Assembly (NCBI RefSeq): GCF_030254645.1
Contig: NZ_CP116346.1
Span: 2,545,973 to 2,609,972, forward strand
Direction: 5' to 3'
DNA length: 64,000 nucleotides
Origin: Paucibacter sediminis
GTDB taxonomy: Bacteria; Pseudomonadota; Gammaproteobacteria; Burkholderiales; Burkholderiaceae_C
In this document: one piece after another, positions 32,295-42,800 of the stretch
How the letters are laid out: each line of letters begins with the position of its first letter
How positions within the stretch are numbered: position 1 is the stretch's first letter
Program-made: the position numbers and the translations under genes
Notes under the pieces: generated by a model
Databases searched by the model: none
Told to the model about the DNA's origin: nothing
What the model saw: the letters and a program-made list of their open reading frames with translations, nothing else

Positions 32295-34289
32295 ATGCCG
32301 CATCGCACACTCCATATGGCAAGCCTGCATCACGGCGCCGGTTTCGCCGCGCCGGCGCCGCGCAGCCTGGCCATGCGCCGTCGCCTCCAGGTCTTCGTTG
32401 CGGTGTTCGGCCTTGGCCTGCTGCTGGGGCTGGGCCTGGACTTCATGCGCAGCGCCGTCTACACGGCCAGTGCCAAGCTGCAGATCATCCCGGCGCCGGG
32501 CCTGGTGGCGGGTGCGGCCTCGTCAGCGGCCACGCTGACGCCGGTGGCACCGGCGCTGCAGCTGGAGGGCGAGATCCTGCGCAGCCGCGCCCTGGTGCAG
32601 CAGGCGGTGGAGCAGCTGAGCGCCCAGGGGCTGATCAAGGCGGGGGCGGATGACCCGGTGCTGGCGGTGCAGCAGCTGCTCTCGGTGCGGCCGGTGGCCG
32701 ACAGCCAGCTGCTGCAGCTGCAGGCCCAGAGCCCGGACGCCGCGCTGGTGGCGCCCCTGGTCAACACCCTGGTGGAGGTGTACCGGCGCGCCCAGAGCGA
32801 GAGCGGCAGCCTGGCCTCGAACGAGAAGCTGGATGCGGCGCGCGAGGAGATCCGCGTGATCGAGGCCAGGCTGGCGGACAAGCGCCACGCCGCCGAGAGC
32901 TACCGGCAGCAGAACCACATCGTGTCCAGCGAGCGCGACGAGAGCCAGGCGCTCGCACGCCTGAAGGGCCTGAACACCTCGCTGCAGCAGGCCACCGACC
33001 GCCAGGCGGTGAGCGAGGGCAAGGTGCAGGCGCTGGAGCAGGCCGTGGCGCGCGGCGCGCGCCTGCCCCAGGCCCGGGACAACCCCACGGTGGCCGGCCT
33101 GGAGGCGCGGCTCTCGCAGGCGCGCGAGGACTGGCGCGGCATGGAGCGCCAATACACACCGCAGTATCTGGACATGGACCCGGGCGCGCGGGCGCTCAAG
33201 GCGCGCATCGCCAATCTGGAACAGCAGCTGGACGCCGAGCGCAGCAAGTCGCAGCAGATGGCCCTGGCCGAGGCGCGCGAGGAACTGGCCTCCGCCAAGA
33301 GCACGGTGCAGCGCCTGCAGCAGCAACTCAGCGGCGATCGCCAGGAAGTGCAGTCTGCCAGCCAGCAGCTGGGCGCCTACCAGGTCATGCAGGCCGAGGT
33401 CCACGGCCTCGAGCAATTGCTGCAAACGGCCAGGCAGAAGCTGCTGGCGCTGGAGTCCAGCGAGCGCGCGCGGCGGCCGCAGCTGCTGGTGCTGGAGCCG
33501 GCGGTGACGCCGGCGGCGCCCAGCAGCCCGGCCTATTGGCGCGATGCCGGCCTGGTGCTGGCGGGCGCGCTGCTGCTGGGCTTTCTGGCGGTCTGGTTCG
33601 TCGAGTTCTTCAACCGCAGCGAGGCGGCCGCGCCGGTCACCACCACGGTGGTGATCCCCCCAGCCATGATGGGTCTGCCGGGGCAGGCCGGCATGCCGCC
33701 GCAGGCCGTGCTGCCGGCGGCGCCGGAGCGGGCCCTGCTGGCCGGCGCCCCGCCGCGCGAGTTGCAGGCCGGCGAGGTGGGGCAATTGCTCGCGGCCGCG
33801 ACGCCCGAGCACAAGCCGGTGCTGGCGGCGCTGTTGTGCGGCCTGACGGTGGACGAGCTGCTGGCCCTGCAGCTGCAGCATGTGGACGCCAAGCGCGGCC
33901 AGCTGCAGGTGCCGGGTGCCGACGCGCGCCGCCTGCCGCTGGCGGCGCCCTTGCGCGCGGCCTGGGCGCTGAATGCCGGTGGCGCGGCCGAGCTGCCGCT
34001 GCTGCAGCATGCGAGCGGGCGGGCCCTGCAGGCCGATGAGGTGCACATGATCGTCGCCGCCACCGCGCACGACGCGCAGCTCGACGGCGCCGACGCCCTC
34101 ACGGCCGAGATGCTGCGCCACAGCTACATCGCCTTCCTGGTGCGCCAGGGCCTGCGCTTCAGCGAGCTGGGCCAGCTGGTGGGGCGGCTCAGCAGCGAGG
34201 CCCTGAATGCCCTGGCGCCGCTGGCGCCCGCCAGCGAGCGGCGTGGTATCGAGGACATCGAAGCACTGCTGCCGCCGCTGCGCGACTGA
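32295..34289 (+). CDS. Wzz/GumC-type chain-length protein with degenerate tyrosine-recombinase-like C-terminal domain
   Basis: About 664 residues; starts at 32295, 32316 or 32373 are all possible. A first transmembrane helix (RLQVFVAVFGLGLLLGLG) leads into a Wzz-type periplasmic region (YTASAKLQIIPAP) and a long coiled coil (residues about 180-400), then a second helix near 415-435 (AGLVLAGALLLGFLAVWFVE). The cytoplasmic tail (about 490-650) reads LLCGLTVDELLALQLQHVD, LPLAAPLRAAW and AEMLRHSYIAFLVRQGLRFS, which parallels a phage-integrase catalytic fold, but the GLR arginine is Thr and the catalytic Tyr is not evident. No polysaccharide genes are adjacent. Confidence 0.75.
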   Translation: MPHRTLHMASLHHGAGFAAPAPRSLAMRRRLQVFVAVFGLGLLLGLGLDFMRSAVYTASAKLQIIPAPGLVAGAASSAATLTPVAPALQLEGEILRSRALVQQAVEQLSAQGLIKAGADDPVLAVQQLLSVRPVADSQLLQLQAQSPDAALVAPLVNTLVEVYRRAQSESGSLASNEKLDAAREEIRVIEARLADKRHAAESYRQQNHIVSSERDESQALARLKGLNTSLQQATDRQAVSEGKVQALEQAVARGARLPQARDNPTVAGLEARLSQAREDWRGMERQYTPQYLDMDPGARALKARIANLEQQLDAERSKSQQMALAEAREELASAKSTVQRLQQQLSGDRQEVQSASQQLGAYQVMQAEVHGLEQLLQTARQKLLALESSERARRPQLLVLEPAVTPAAPSSPAYWRDAGLVLAGALLLGFLAVWFVEFFNRSEAAAPVTTTVVIPPAMMGLPGQAGMPPQAVLPAAPERALLAGAPPRELQAGEVGQLLAAATPEHKPVLAALLCGLTVDELLALQLQHVDAKRGQLQVPGADARRLPLAAPLRAAWALNAGGAAELPLLQHASGRALQADEVHMIVAATAHDAQLDGADALTAEMLRHSYIAFLVRQGLRFSELGQLVGRLSSEALNALAPLAPASERRGIEDIEALLPPLRD

Positions 34290-34674
34290 GGTGGGCGCCA
34301 AGCCCGCCCAAGCGTGCAATATTGCCGCTGTACGCCGGATGTAAGTCGATGTATCGCGCCCGGCATTGACGCCTATCAGGGTAAACACCAGAATCCGCCG
34401 CTTGGCACACCTGCGCGAAAGCCAGGGTCGCAAAGCCTCCGGTCTGCCTTCCGCCCTCTCGGGCGGGAAACGATAGCGGGGTTGCCGTGGTAGTTGCTGC
34501 CCCTGCGCCCGCGCGCATGGGCCGGGCCGCCTCGTCAAGGCGTTATCACGCCCTTTGTTTCCCCATGCTTCATGCGCGCGTGCCGGCCGGCCTCAGGGCT
34601 GGCACCGCAGCCGCGCGGACCGCGGCCGACCGAACCGGAATGCCCAGCCACCCGCGCTGCGGCCGCGACGCGAC
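34290..34674. other. 385-bp leader region of the chemoreceptor gene
   Basis: No gene. It holds the c-di-GMP-I riboswitch at about 34398-34490, and about 185 bp between it and the chemoreceptor ATG that would carry the expression platform. No obvious T-tract terminator was seen after the aptamer, so control may act on translation or through Rho. Confidence 0.6.
34398..34490 (+). ncRNA. Cyclic-di-GMP-I (GEMM) riboswitch aptamer
   Basis: The conserved core is directly readable: GCGCGAAAGCCAGGGTCGCA (GNRA tetraloop GAAA and its stem), then CGCAAAGCCTCCGGTCT, a closing hairpin CCGCCCTCTCGGGCGG with a tetraloop receptor-like GGAAACGAT, and AGCGGGGTTGCCG. This matches the Vibrio Vc2 pattern GACGCAAAGCCTCCGG ... 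GGTAGCGGGGTTACCG closely. It precedes a methyl-accepting chemotaxis protein on the same strand, a known target class of GEMM riboswitches. Confidence 0.88.
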
Positions 34675-36219
34675 ATGAAGTCCCTGAACCTTTCCACCCG
34701 GCTGGCGCTGAGCTTCGCGCTCGTGGTCGGCATCTTCCTGGTCGTGCTGGGCAGCGCGGCATTCAGCGCGCGCCAGGTGATGGAGGCCACGGCCGACATG
34801 AACCGCGAGGCCGAGCTGCTCAAGCTGGCCGACCAATGGCTGGGCGATGTGCGCCAGAACTCGGCGCGTTCGCTGGCGGTGGCCCAGGCCGACGGCAGCC
34901 AGCTGCTGGACTTCTTCAAGGAGGCCATGGCGGCCACCAGTCGCAGCACCACCGAGACGCAGAAGCGCTTCAACGAACGGGCCGTGCTGCCCGCGTCCAA
35001 GCAGGGTGCGGAGGAGGTGGGCCGGGTGCGCGCCGAGTGGCTGGCCATGCGCGAGGAGATCAACAAGGCCAAGACGGCCGGCGACGATGCCGCCGCCAAG
35101 GCGCTGATCGCCTCCAAGTTCCTGCCCATTACCGACAAGTACGTGGCCGCGGTGCAGGCCCTGGCCGACACCCAGCTGAGCCAGCTGCACGAGCTGGAGG
35201 CGCAGGTGGAGGCACGCTTCGGCCAGCTCTTCATGCTCGCCGGTGCGCTCACGCTGGCGGCCGTGCTGCTGGCGGTGGTGGTGTGCTGGCGCTTCGTCAG
35301 CCAGCTGACCCGCACGATCGGCGAGACCGTGCAGGCGGCGCGCCGCTTCGGCCATGGCGACCTGACCCAGGACATCGTGGTGCGCGGCGACGACGAGCTG
35401 GCGCAATTGCAGCTGGCGCTCAACGAGGCGCAGGCCCAGCTGCGCAAGCTGGTGGCGGCGGTGCGCGCCGGCACCGAGAACATCAATGTGGCGAGCCGCG
35501 AGATCGCCACCGGCAACCATGACCTGAGCGCGCGCACCGAGCAGACCGCCAGCAATCTGGAAGAGACGGCGGCCAGCATGGAGCAGATGTCGGGCGCGAT
35601 CCGCCAGTCCGCCGATTCGGCCCGCGTCGCCAATCAGCTCGCCAGCACGGCCGGCGCCAGCGCCGAGCAGGGCGGCCGCGTGGTCGGCCAGGTGGTCAGC
35701 ACGATGGGCGAGATCAACGAGTCATCGCGCCGCATCAGCGACATCATCGGCGTGATCGACGGCATCGCCTTCCAGACCAATATCCTCGCCCTCAATGCGG
35801 CGGTGGAGGCGGCGCGCGCCGGCGAGCAGGGGCGCGGCTTCGCGGTGGTGGCGGCCGAGGTGCGCACGCTGGCGCAGCGCAGCGCGCAGGCGGCCAAGGA
35901 GATCAAGACCCTGATCAGCGACAGCGTGGAACGCGTCAGCGCCGGCTCCGAGCTGGTCAATATGGCGGGCGCCTCGATGCAGGAGATCGTGCAGAACGTC
36001 AGCCGGGTGCGCGACATCATCGGCGAGATCGCCAGCTCGGCGACCGAGCAGGCCGAGGGCGTGAACCAGATCAACGCCGCCGTGGCCCAGCTGGACCAGA
36101 TGACGCAGCAGAACGCCGCCCTGGTGGAAGAGAGTGCCGCCGCCGCCACCAGCATGAGCGAGCAGGCCTCGCAGCTGTCGGCGGTGGTGCAGACCTTCCG
36201 CGTGCACACCGCATCCTGA
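34675..36219 (+). CDS. Methyl-accepting chemotaxis protein
   Basis: 514 residues. Transmembrane helix at residues 10-30, a helical periplasmic four-helix-bundle sensor domain of about 160 residues (4HB/Tar-like), a second transmembrane helix near 190-212, HAMP, then the signalling domain with the CheW/CheA-binding hairpin [20 protein letters not shown] and [20 protein letters not shown]. No C-terminal NWETF-type pentapeptide for CheR. Its leader holds a c-di-GMP riboswitch, linking expression to the second messenger. A cheW gene follows 31 bp downstream. Confidence 0.93.
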   Translation: MKSLNLSTRLALSFALVVGIFLVVLGSAAFSARQVMEATADMNREAELLKLADQWLGDVRQNSARSLAVAQADGSQLLDFFKEAMAATSRSTTETQKRFNERAVLPASKQGAEEVGRVRAEWLAMREEINKAKTAGDDAAAKALIASKFLPITDKYVAAVQALADTQLSQLHELEAQVEARFGQLFMLAGALTLAAVLLAVVVCWRFVSQLTRTIGETVQAARRFGHGDLTQDIVVRGDDELAQLQLALNEAQAQLRKLVAAVRAGTENINVASREIATGNHDLSARTEQTASNLEETAASMEQMSGAIRQSADSARVANQLASTAGASAEQGGRVVGQVVSTMGEINESSRRISDIIGVIDGIAFQTNILALNAAVEAARAGEQGRGFAVVAAEVRTLAQRSAQAAKEIKTLISDSVERVSAGSELVNMAGASMQEIVQNVSRVRDIIGEIASSATEQAEGVNQINAAVAQLDQMTQQNAALVEESAAAATSMSEQASQLSAVVQTFRVHTAS

Positions 36220-36250
36220 ATCCAAGCGAATCCAAGCGAGCGAGCACCCC

Positions 36251-36700
36251 ATGCAACACGACGAAATCCTGAGCTTCCGCCTCGGCGCGGAGGAGTACGG
36301 CATCCCCATCCTCGACGTGCAGGAGCTGCGCAGCTTCGAGCTGCCGACGCGGCTGGCCAATTCGGCCCTACATGTGCTGGGCATCATCGACCTGCGGGGT
36401 CAGATCGTGCCCATCCTCGATCCGCGCGTGCTGCTGGGCGTCGAGGAGCAGGCACCGCTGGCGCAGACGGTGGTGGTGATCGCCAATCTGCGCGGCCGCC
36501 TGGTGGGCCTGGTGGTCGATGCGGTGCACGATGTCGTCAAGCTGGCGCCCGAGGCGATCCGGCCCGCACCCGAGATGAACGGCGGCGGGCTTGCCGCCAG
36601 CATCGCGCTGCTGGGCGAGCGCCGCATCCTGCTCACCGATGTGGCGGCCCTGCTGGGCGAGGCGCCGCGCGCGCCCGCGCCCGCTCTATTGCCGGCTTGA
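36251..36700 (+). CDS. cheW: CheW chemotaxis coupling protein
   Basis: 149 residues. SFRLGAEEYGIPILDVQELR at the start and VLGIIDLRGQIVPILDPR in the middle are diagnostic of CheW. It bridges receptors to CheA at the cytoplasmic receptor array. As the only partner of the MCP here, it is likely a dedicated or second copy; no cheA or cheY is in the window. The last residues are Pro/Ala-rich. Confidence 0.9.
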   Translation: MQHDEILSFRLGAEEYGIPILDVQELRSFELPTRLANSALHVLGIIDLRGQIVPILDPRVLLGVEEQAPLAQTVVVIANLRGRLVGLVVDAVHDVVKLAPEAIRPAPEMNGGGLAASIALLGERRILLTDVAALLGEAPRAPAPALLPA

Positions 36701-36729
36701 GGCAGCCCGAGCCGAGCGTCAACAGGCGC

Positions 36730-37488
36730 TCAGCGGTATTTGGCCAGCAGGTTCTGCAGCGCGCCGGATTGGCGCGCCGCCACCGTGGCCGCTTCCATGC
36801 GGGCCACGATGGCGCTGCAATCGGCATGGCTGCGCCGCAGGCCGAAGCAGAACTGCGCCGGTGGCAGGAAGGGCAGGGGCGTGAAGCCGATCTTGCCGGC
36901 CAGGCCCAGCTGCCTGATGCGCGTGCCGGCAATCAGCTCGCTCTCCATGAAGATGTCCAGCGAACCCATCACGATGCGGCGCAGCACCGATTCGGCATCG
37001 TTGTCGATCTGCACCTGGTCCATCTTGAGCAGGCCGCGGCTGTAGCCGCTGCCGCGGTAGCTGCCCAGGCGCAAGGCGCGCAGATCTTCCAGTGACTGGG
37101 CCTGGGCGGCGCGTGCATCGTCGCTGCGGTGGAACACCCCGTAGGCCAGGCTCACCAGCGGCGTGCCGCAGAACTCCAGCCAGGCCTGGCGCGCCGGCGT
37201 GGGCACGGTGCAGAGGGCGTCGAGTTCGCCGCGTTCCACCAGCAGCTGGGCGCGCGCCCAGGGGTAGCCGTGGTGCTCGAAGCCGATGCCGCAGGCGCGG
37301 CCCAGCAGCTCGATGCCGTCGATCAGCGCCCCGCTCATCGTGCCGTCGGCCGCGCGCTGGCTGAAGGGCTCGTACTTGTCGAAGTAGGCCATGCGGATGG
37401 GCGCAGAGATGGGTGCGGCCGCGGGCGCAGCGAACGCGCGGCCCGCCATCGCCAGGCCGCTCAGCGCCATGAACTCGCGACGATGCAT
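36730..37488 (-). CDS. Periplasmic solute-binding protein (SBP_bac_3 type)
   Basis: 252 residues from the ATG at 37488. The leader has a twin-Arg-like MHRREFMALSGLAMAGRAFA. The mature protein begins APIRMAYFDKYEPFSQRAAD and shows IELLGRACGIGFEHHGYPWA and LLVERGELDALCTVPTPARQ, matching amino-acid-type periplasmic binding proteins (SBP_bac_3). There is no permease or ATPase gene nearby, so it may sense rather than transport, possibly feeding the nearby chemoreceptor; that is inference. Convergent with cheW. Confidence 0.8.
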   Translation of the reverse strand: MHRREFMALSGLAMAGRAFAAPAAAPISAPIRMAYFDKYEPFSQRAADGTMSGALIDGIELLGRACGIGFEHHGYPWARAQLLVERGELDALCTVPTPARQAWLEFCGTPLVSLAYGVFHRSDDARAAQAQSLEDLRALRLGSYRGSGYSRGLLKMDQVQIDNDAESVLRRIVMGSLDIFMESELIAGTRIRQLGLAGKIGFTPLPFLPPAQFCFGLRRSHADCSAIVARMEAATVAARQSGALQNLLAKYR

Positions 37489-37529
37489 CTTGCTTGCCTC
37501 CTGCAACAGTATCGCCGCGCCGCTGATCC

Positions 37530-38834
37530 TCAGCGCCCGAACAAACCCTTCAGCACATCGGTCACGCCGGGCTTCTTGGGCGGCTCCTTGGCCGTTTCCT
37601 TGGCCGGCTCATCGGCATCGTCGCCCTTGGCCGGGCGCCCGCGCTGCTCCATCATCATGTCGCCCATGTCCATGCCCAGCATGGCCGAGGCCACCGACTT
37701 GAGGCGCAGCTTCACCGCCCATTGCGGCTCCCAGGGGATCTTCACGTCGCTGGGGCGCGGCGGGTGCGCGAGGTTGAGTTCGCTGCCATAGGCAATCATG
37801 CGCAGCATTGCGCCCTGGCCGCTGCCGAACACGCCCTTGGGCACGTTGCAGCGCGTGGTCTGCGGGGCCAGCAGCACCTGCTCCTTGAGCCAGCGGTCCA
37901 CCGCGGCATTGGTCTGGTAATCCTGCAGGCCGAAGCCCATGTCGGGCTGCTCGCTGCTGGTCCAGATCACCATCTCCTGGTTGTCGCGCGCCCCCATCGC
38001 CGAGATGAAGTAGGCGCGCGCCGTCGGCAGGGCCTGCCAGCTCAGCTGGGTGGCGCCGTCCTGCTCCTGCTGCTTGAGCGCGATGGCGGGCATCAGGTCC
38101 TGCGCGGCCGGGATCTGGAAGCGAAAGCCCTCGGGCAGGCCGGCGGCGCTGTAGGCATGCTCGCCCACCAGCGATGCCGCGGCGGGGACCATGCGGCTGT
38201 CGTCGCGGCTGGGCCAGAGCGGGCGGCCGCTGGCGGCATGGCTGCCGCGCTGGGTGGCGCGGCGCGACTGGAAGAACTTGGCCAGCTCGGCCGGCGTGGC
38301 GGTGGCGAAATCGATCACGCGTGGCTGGCCCGGGCGCACCGTGTCGCCGCAGCCCCAGTACAGCAGCATCTTGCCCCTGGGGCGCTCCTGCTCGGGCTCG
38401 ACGACGCGCTCGTCGCCCGGCTCGGGCGGCGCACCGCGCGTCTCCAGCGGGCTCTGCAGCTTGAGTGCCGGACTCATGAAGCCGGGCGGCACGCTTTGCT
38501 GGGCCTCGGCCAGCTTGGGGTTGGCGCGGCTGTACAGCGTCACGTCCATCCAGCGGCCGGCCGCCATGCTCTGGGTCTGGCCAAAGCGGTTCGCCTCGTC
38601 GCGCCTGGCGCCGCCGCCGAACAAGCCACCCAGCGCCGCCATCGGATTGCCGCCGCCGCCGCCCGCGCCCATGCCCCCCGGCATGCCCATGCCGCTGAAG
38701 GTGGCGAGATCGATCCAGGCCTGGGCCTGCGGCGGCTTGACCACCTGCTGGCTGTTGCCCTGCGCGAGCGCGAGCAGGGGAAGAAAGGCGGCGCTCAGCG
38801 CGGCGGCGAGCGGGCGAAGCGAAGTTCTGATCAT
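37530..38834 (-). CDS. Secreted hypothetical protein
   Basis: 434 residues from the ATG at 38834, with a Gly/Ala signal peptide ending LLALAQG. Residues 47-75 are Gly/Met-rich (GMGMPGGMGAGGGG). Central region has MLLYWGCGDTVRPGQPRVID and LSWQALPTARAYFISAMGAR. The C terminus is Lys/Glu/Pro-rich (EPAKETAKEPPKKPGV). No catalytic motif is recognised. Likely an exported protein of unknown function restricted to related bacteria. 78 bp upstream is the end of the cus-linked esterase gene on the same strand. Confidence 0.75.
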   Translation of the reverse strand: MIRTSLRPLAAALSAAFLPLLALAQGNSQQVVKPPQAQAWIDLATFSGMGMPGGMGAGGGGGNPMAALGGLFGGGARRDEANRFGQTQSMAAGRWMDVTLYSRANPKLAEAQQSVPPGFMSPALKLQSPLETRGAPPEPGDERVVEPEQERPRGKMLLYWGCGDTVRPGQPRVIDFATATPAELAKFFQSRRATQRGSHAASGRPLWPSRDDSRMVPAAASLVGEHAYSAAGLPEGFRFQIPAAQDLMPAIALKQQEQDGATQLSWQALPTARAYFISAMGARDNQEMVIWTSSEQPDMGFGLQDYQTNAAVDRWLKEQVLLAPQTTRCNVPKGVFGSGQGAMLRMIAYGSELNLAHPPRPSDVKIPWEPQWAVKLRLKSVASAMLGMDMGDMMMEQRGRPAKGDDADEPAKETAKEPPKKPGVTDVLKGLFGR

Positions 38835-38912
38835 GGGATCCTCCTGGCAACAAGTGACCCCATGTTTTTGCCCGCCGGCCTGCACGGCGTCAATCCCTTG
38901 TCTTGCGGCGGC

Positions 38913-39842
38913 TCAGCGCGGGCCCAGCAGGAACAGCAGTGGGATCTCCAGCCGCGCGGCCCAGGCGGCCTCGTTGTGGCCGCTGCCGGGGAAGACGCGG
39001 CTGAGGAAATTGGCCTGCGCGCCCTGCTCGCGGTAGCCGCGCTCGCGCACCAGCTCGTCGACAAAGGGCTGGTAGGGCGCGTAAAGCGCGTCCAGCTCGG
39101 TCGTGCCATGGTCCTGGTAGAGGCGGTGGCCCTCGGGCGCGGCCAGCGCGCCCTGCAGATAGCGGTAGGCCGCCAGCGGCAGGGTGGCGTTGGGCCGGTG
39201 CGCGCCCACCCAATGCGTGGAGAGGCCGGCCGCGCCGCCGAACACCTGCGGGTACTCGTTCATCGCATAGACCGAGATCAGCCCGCCCATGCTGGAGCCC
39301 ATCACGAAGGTATGGGCGGCATCGGGCAGGGTGGGATAGCGCTGGTCGATCGCCGGCTTGAGCTCCTCGACCAGAAAGCGCAGATAGGCATCGGCCAGCG
39401 GCTTGCCCTGCAAGGCCTCGCGGATGTAGCGCTCGCGCAGGTCGGCGGGCATGAAGGGCAGGAACTTCTGCGGGAAATACTCGGCATGCCGGTATCGGCC
39501 GTTGTTCCAGATGCCCACCACCAGGGTGTCGGGCACCTGGCCCTGCTGCAGCAGCCGGCCGAGTGCGCGGTCCACCTTCCAGGCCTGTCGGTTCCAGCTG
39601 GTGCTGGGATCGAACAGCATCTGGCCGTCGTGCATATAGAGCACCTGGTAGCGCCGCGCGGGGCTGTAGCCCTCGGGCAGCCAGACGTCCACATGGCGGG
39701 CATCGACGAACTTGGAGGGGAAGTTCTCGAGCCGCTCGATGCGGCCGCTTTCCACCGCGGGCAGGGGCAGGGGGTCGGCGGCCCGGGCGGGTGCGCCCAG
39801 GCCCAGGGTGGCGGCGAGGGCCAGGGTGATGAATCGCTTCAT
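38913..39842 (-). CDS. Secreted esterase (esterase D/IroE-type alpha/beta hydrolase)
   Basis: 309 residues with signal peptide FITLALAATLGLGAPARAAD. Nucleophile elbow GSSMGG (FVMGSSMGGLISVYAMN) supplies the catalytic Ser; PGSGHNEAAWAARL near the C terminus supplies the His. RRYQVLYMHDGQMLFDPSTS is typical of the esterase D/enterochelin-esterase-like family. Its ATG overlaps the cusA stop by 4 bp, so it is translationally coupled to a metal-efflux operon, which is unusual. Possible siderophore or metallophore ester hydrolase; substrate unproven. Confidence 0.85.
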   Translation of the reverse strand: MKRFITLALAATLGLGAPARAADPLPLPAVESGRIERLENFPSKFVDARHVDVWLPEGYSPARRYQVLYMHDGQMLFDPSTSWNRQAWKVDRALGRLLQQGQVPDTLVVGIWNNGRYRHAEYFPQKFLPFMPADLRERYIREALQGKPLADAYLRFLVEELKPAIDQRYPTLPDAAHTFVMGSSMGGLISVYAMNEYPQVFGGAAGLSTHWVGAHRPNATLPLAAYRYLQGALAAPEGHRLYQDHGTTELDALYAPYQPFVDELVRERGYREQGAQANFLSRVFPGSGHNEAAWAARLEIPLLFLLGPR

Positions 39843-42800
39843 GGCTGGGCGGGGCTTGCTGTATCGCTGACCGCCACCTTAGCAGCGCCGCGCCGCAGCT
39901 CCCAGCGCTTGAGCAGCGCATACAGGGCCGGTATCACCGCCAGCGTCAGCACGGTGGAGGAGATCATGCCGCCCACCATGGGCGCGGCGATGCGGCTCAT
40001 CACCTCCGAGCCGGCGCCGCTGCCCCACATGATGGGCAAGAGGCCAGCCATGATGGCCACCACCGTCATCATCTTGGGCCGCACCCGCTCCACCGCGCCC
40101 TCCATCACCGCGGCATAGAGCTCCGACGCGCCGGCGGCGCGCCCCGCGGCGGCGCAGCGCGCCTGGGCATCGCGCCAGGCATGGTCCAGGTAGATCAGCA
40201 TCACCACCCCGGTCTCGGCGGCCACGCCGGCCAGGGCGATGAAGCCCACCGCCACCGCCACCGAGAGGTTGTAACCCAGCCACCACATCAGCCACACCCC
40301 GCCCACCAGGGCGAAGGGCACCGAGAGCATCACGATCAGGGTCTCGGTGAGGCGCCGGAAGTTCAGGTAGAGCAGCAGGAAGATGGTCAGCAGGGTGATG
40401 GGCACCACCACCTTCATCTTGGCGATGGCGCGCTCCATGTACTCGAACTGGCCGCTCCAGCTGATGTAGTAGCCGGGCGGGAACACCACCTGCTCGGCTA
40501 CCGCGCGGCGCGCCTCGGCCACATAGGAGCCGATGTCGCGGCCGCGGATGTCCACGAAGATGTAGGCCGAGAGCAGCGCGTTCTCGGTGCGGATGCCGGG
40601 CGCGCCGCGCGCCACCTGCACGCGCGCCACCTGGCCCAGCGGCACCACGCCACCGTTCATCAAGGGCACCATCACCTCCGCCGCGATCTGCTCGGGGCTG
40701 CTGCGCAGCGCGCGCGGGTAGCGCACCGTGATGCCGAAGCGCTCACGCCCCTCCACCGCGGTGCTGACCATCTCGCCGCCCAGCGCCGTGGCAATCAGCT
40801 CCTGCAGCTCGCCCACCGAGATGCCCAGCCGCGCCAGCGCCTCGCGGTCGGGTTCGATGTTCAGATAGCTGCCGCCGGTGAGGCGCTCGGCAAAGGCCGA
40901 GGTGGTGCCGGACACCGCCTTCACGACGCGCTCGATCTGCTGCGCCAGGCGCTCCATCTCGGCCAGGTCGCGGCCGAACACCTTGATGCCGATGGGCGTG
41001 CGTATGCCGGTGGAGAGCATGTCGATGCGCGCCTTGATGGGCATGGTCCAGGCATTCGAGATGCCGGGAAACTGCAGCGCGCCGTCCAGCTCGGCGATCA
41101 GCTTGTCCATCGTCATGCCGGGCCGCCACTCGCTCTCGGGCTTGAGGTTGATGACGGTCTCGAACATCTCCACCGGCGCGGGGTCGGTGGCGCTGTTGGC
41201 GCGCCCGGCCTTGCCGAACACCGAGGCCACCTCGGGGAAGCTCTTGATGAGCTTGTCCTGGGTCTGCATCACCTCGGCCGCCTTGGTGATGGACATGCCC
41301 GGCAGCGAGGCCGGCATATAGAGCAGGCTGCCCTCGTTGAGCGTGGGCATGAACTCGCTGCCCAGCTGCGAGGCCGGCCACCAGCTGCAGCCCAGCACCA
41401 GCAGCGCCAGCGCGATGCTGAGCTTCTGCCAGCGCAGCACCCAGGCGATCACCGGGCGGTAGAGCCAGATCAGCAGGCGGTTCACCGGGTTGCGCGCCTC
41501 CGGCATCACCTGGCCGCGGATGAACAGCAGCATCAGCACCGGCACCAGGGTCACCGAGAGCAGGGCCGCGCCCGCCATCGAGAAGGTCTTGGTATAGGCC
41601 AGCGGTGCGAACAGGCGCCCCTCCTGCGATTCCAGCGTGAACACCGGCAGGAAGGAGACGGTGATGATGAGCAGCGAGAAGAACAGCGCCGGCCCCACCT
41701 CCTGGCAGGCCGCCAGCATGGCGGCGCTGCGCTGCTGCAGCGTGTGCCCCGCCGGCAGGCGCTCCAGGTGCTTGTGCGCGTTCTCGATCATCACGATGGC
41801 CGCGTCCACCATCGCGCCGATCGCGATGGCGATGCCGCCCAGGCTCATCAGGTTGGCATTGATGCCCAGCGCGTGCATGGCGATGAAGGCCATCAGCACG
41901 CCCACCGGCAGCATCAGCATGGCCACCAGGGCCGAGCGCAGATGCATCAGGAAGACCACGCAGACGGCCGCCACGATCAGGCTCTCTTCCACCAGGGTGC
42001 GCTTGAGGGTGGCGATGGCGCGCTCGATCAGCTCGGAGCGGTCGTAGACGGCTTGGATGCTCACGCCCTCGGGCAGGCCGGCCGCCACCTCGGCCACCTT
42101 GGCCTTGATGTTGTGGATCACCTCCAGCGCGTTCTGGCCGTAGCGCGACATCGCGATGCCCGACACCACCTCGCCCTCGCCATTCAGCTCGGCCAGGCCG
42201 CGGCGCTCGTCGGGCGCCAGCTCCACGCGCGCCACATCGCGTATCAGCACGGGCGCGCCACCCTCGCTCTTCAGCGCCAGCATCTCGATGTCGGCCTTGC
42301 CGCGCAGATAGCCGCGCCCGCGCACCATGTACTCGGTCTCGGCCATCTCGACCACGCGGCCGCCCACGTCGCGGTTCGAATCGCGGATCGCCTGCGCCAC
42401 CTTGGCCAGCGGGATGCCGTAGCTGCGCAGCCGCATCGGATCGACGGTGACCTGGTAGGTCTGCACAAAGCCGCCCAGCGAGGCCACCTCGGCCACGCCC
42501 GGCGCCTTGGTGAGCTGGTAGCGCAGATACCAGTCCTGGATGGTGCGCAGCTCGGCCAGGGTCTTGTTCTTGGCCAGCAGCACGTACTGGTAGACCCAGC
42601 CGACGCCGGTGGCGTCGGGGCCCAGCGTGGGCGTGACGCCCTTGGGCAGCCGGCTTGCGGCGAAGTTCAGGTACTCCAGCACGCGGCTGCGCGCCCAGTA
42701 GATGTCGGTGCCGTCCTCGAAGATCACGTAGACGAAGGAGGCGCCGAAGAAGGAGAAGCCGCGCACCACCTTCGAGCGCGGCACCGCCAGCATCGCGGTG

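Noticed and set aside
33769-34289. The recombinase-like tail of the Wzz-type protein as the missing functional integrase
   Set aside because: Catalytic Arg and Tyr are not present, there is no IntI-specific patch, and it is fused to a membrane protein 14 kb from attI.
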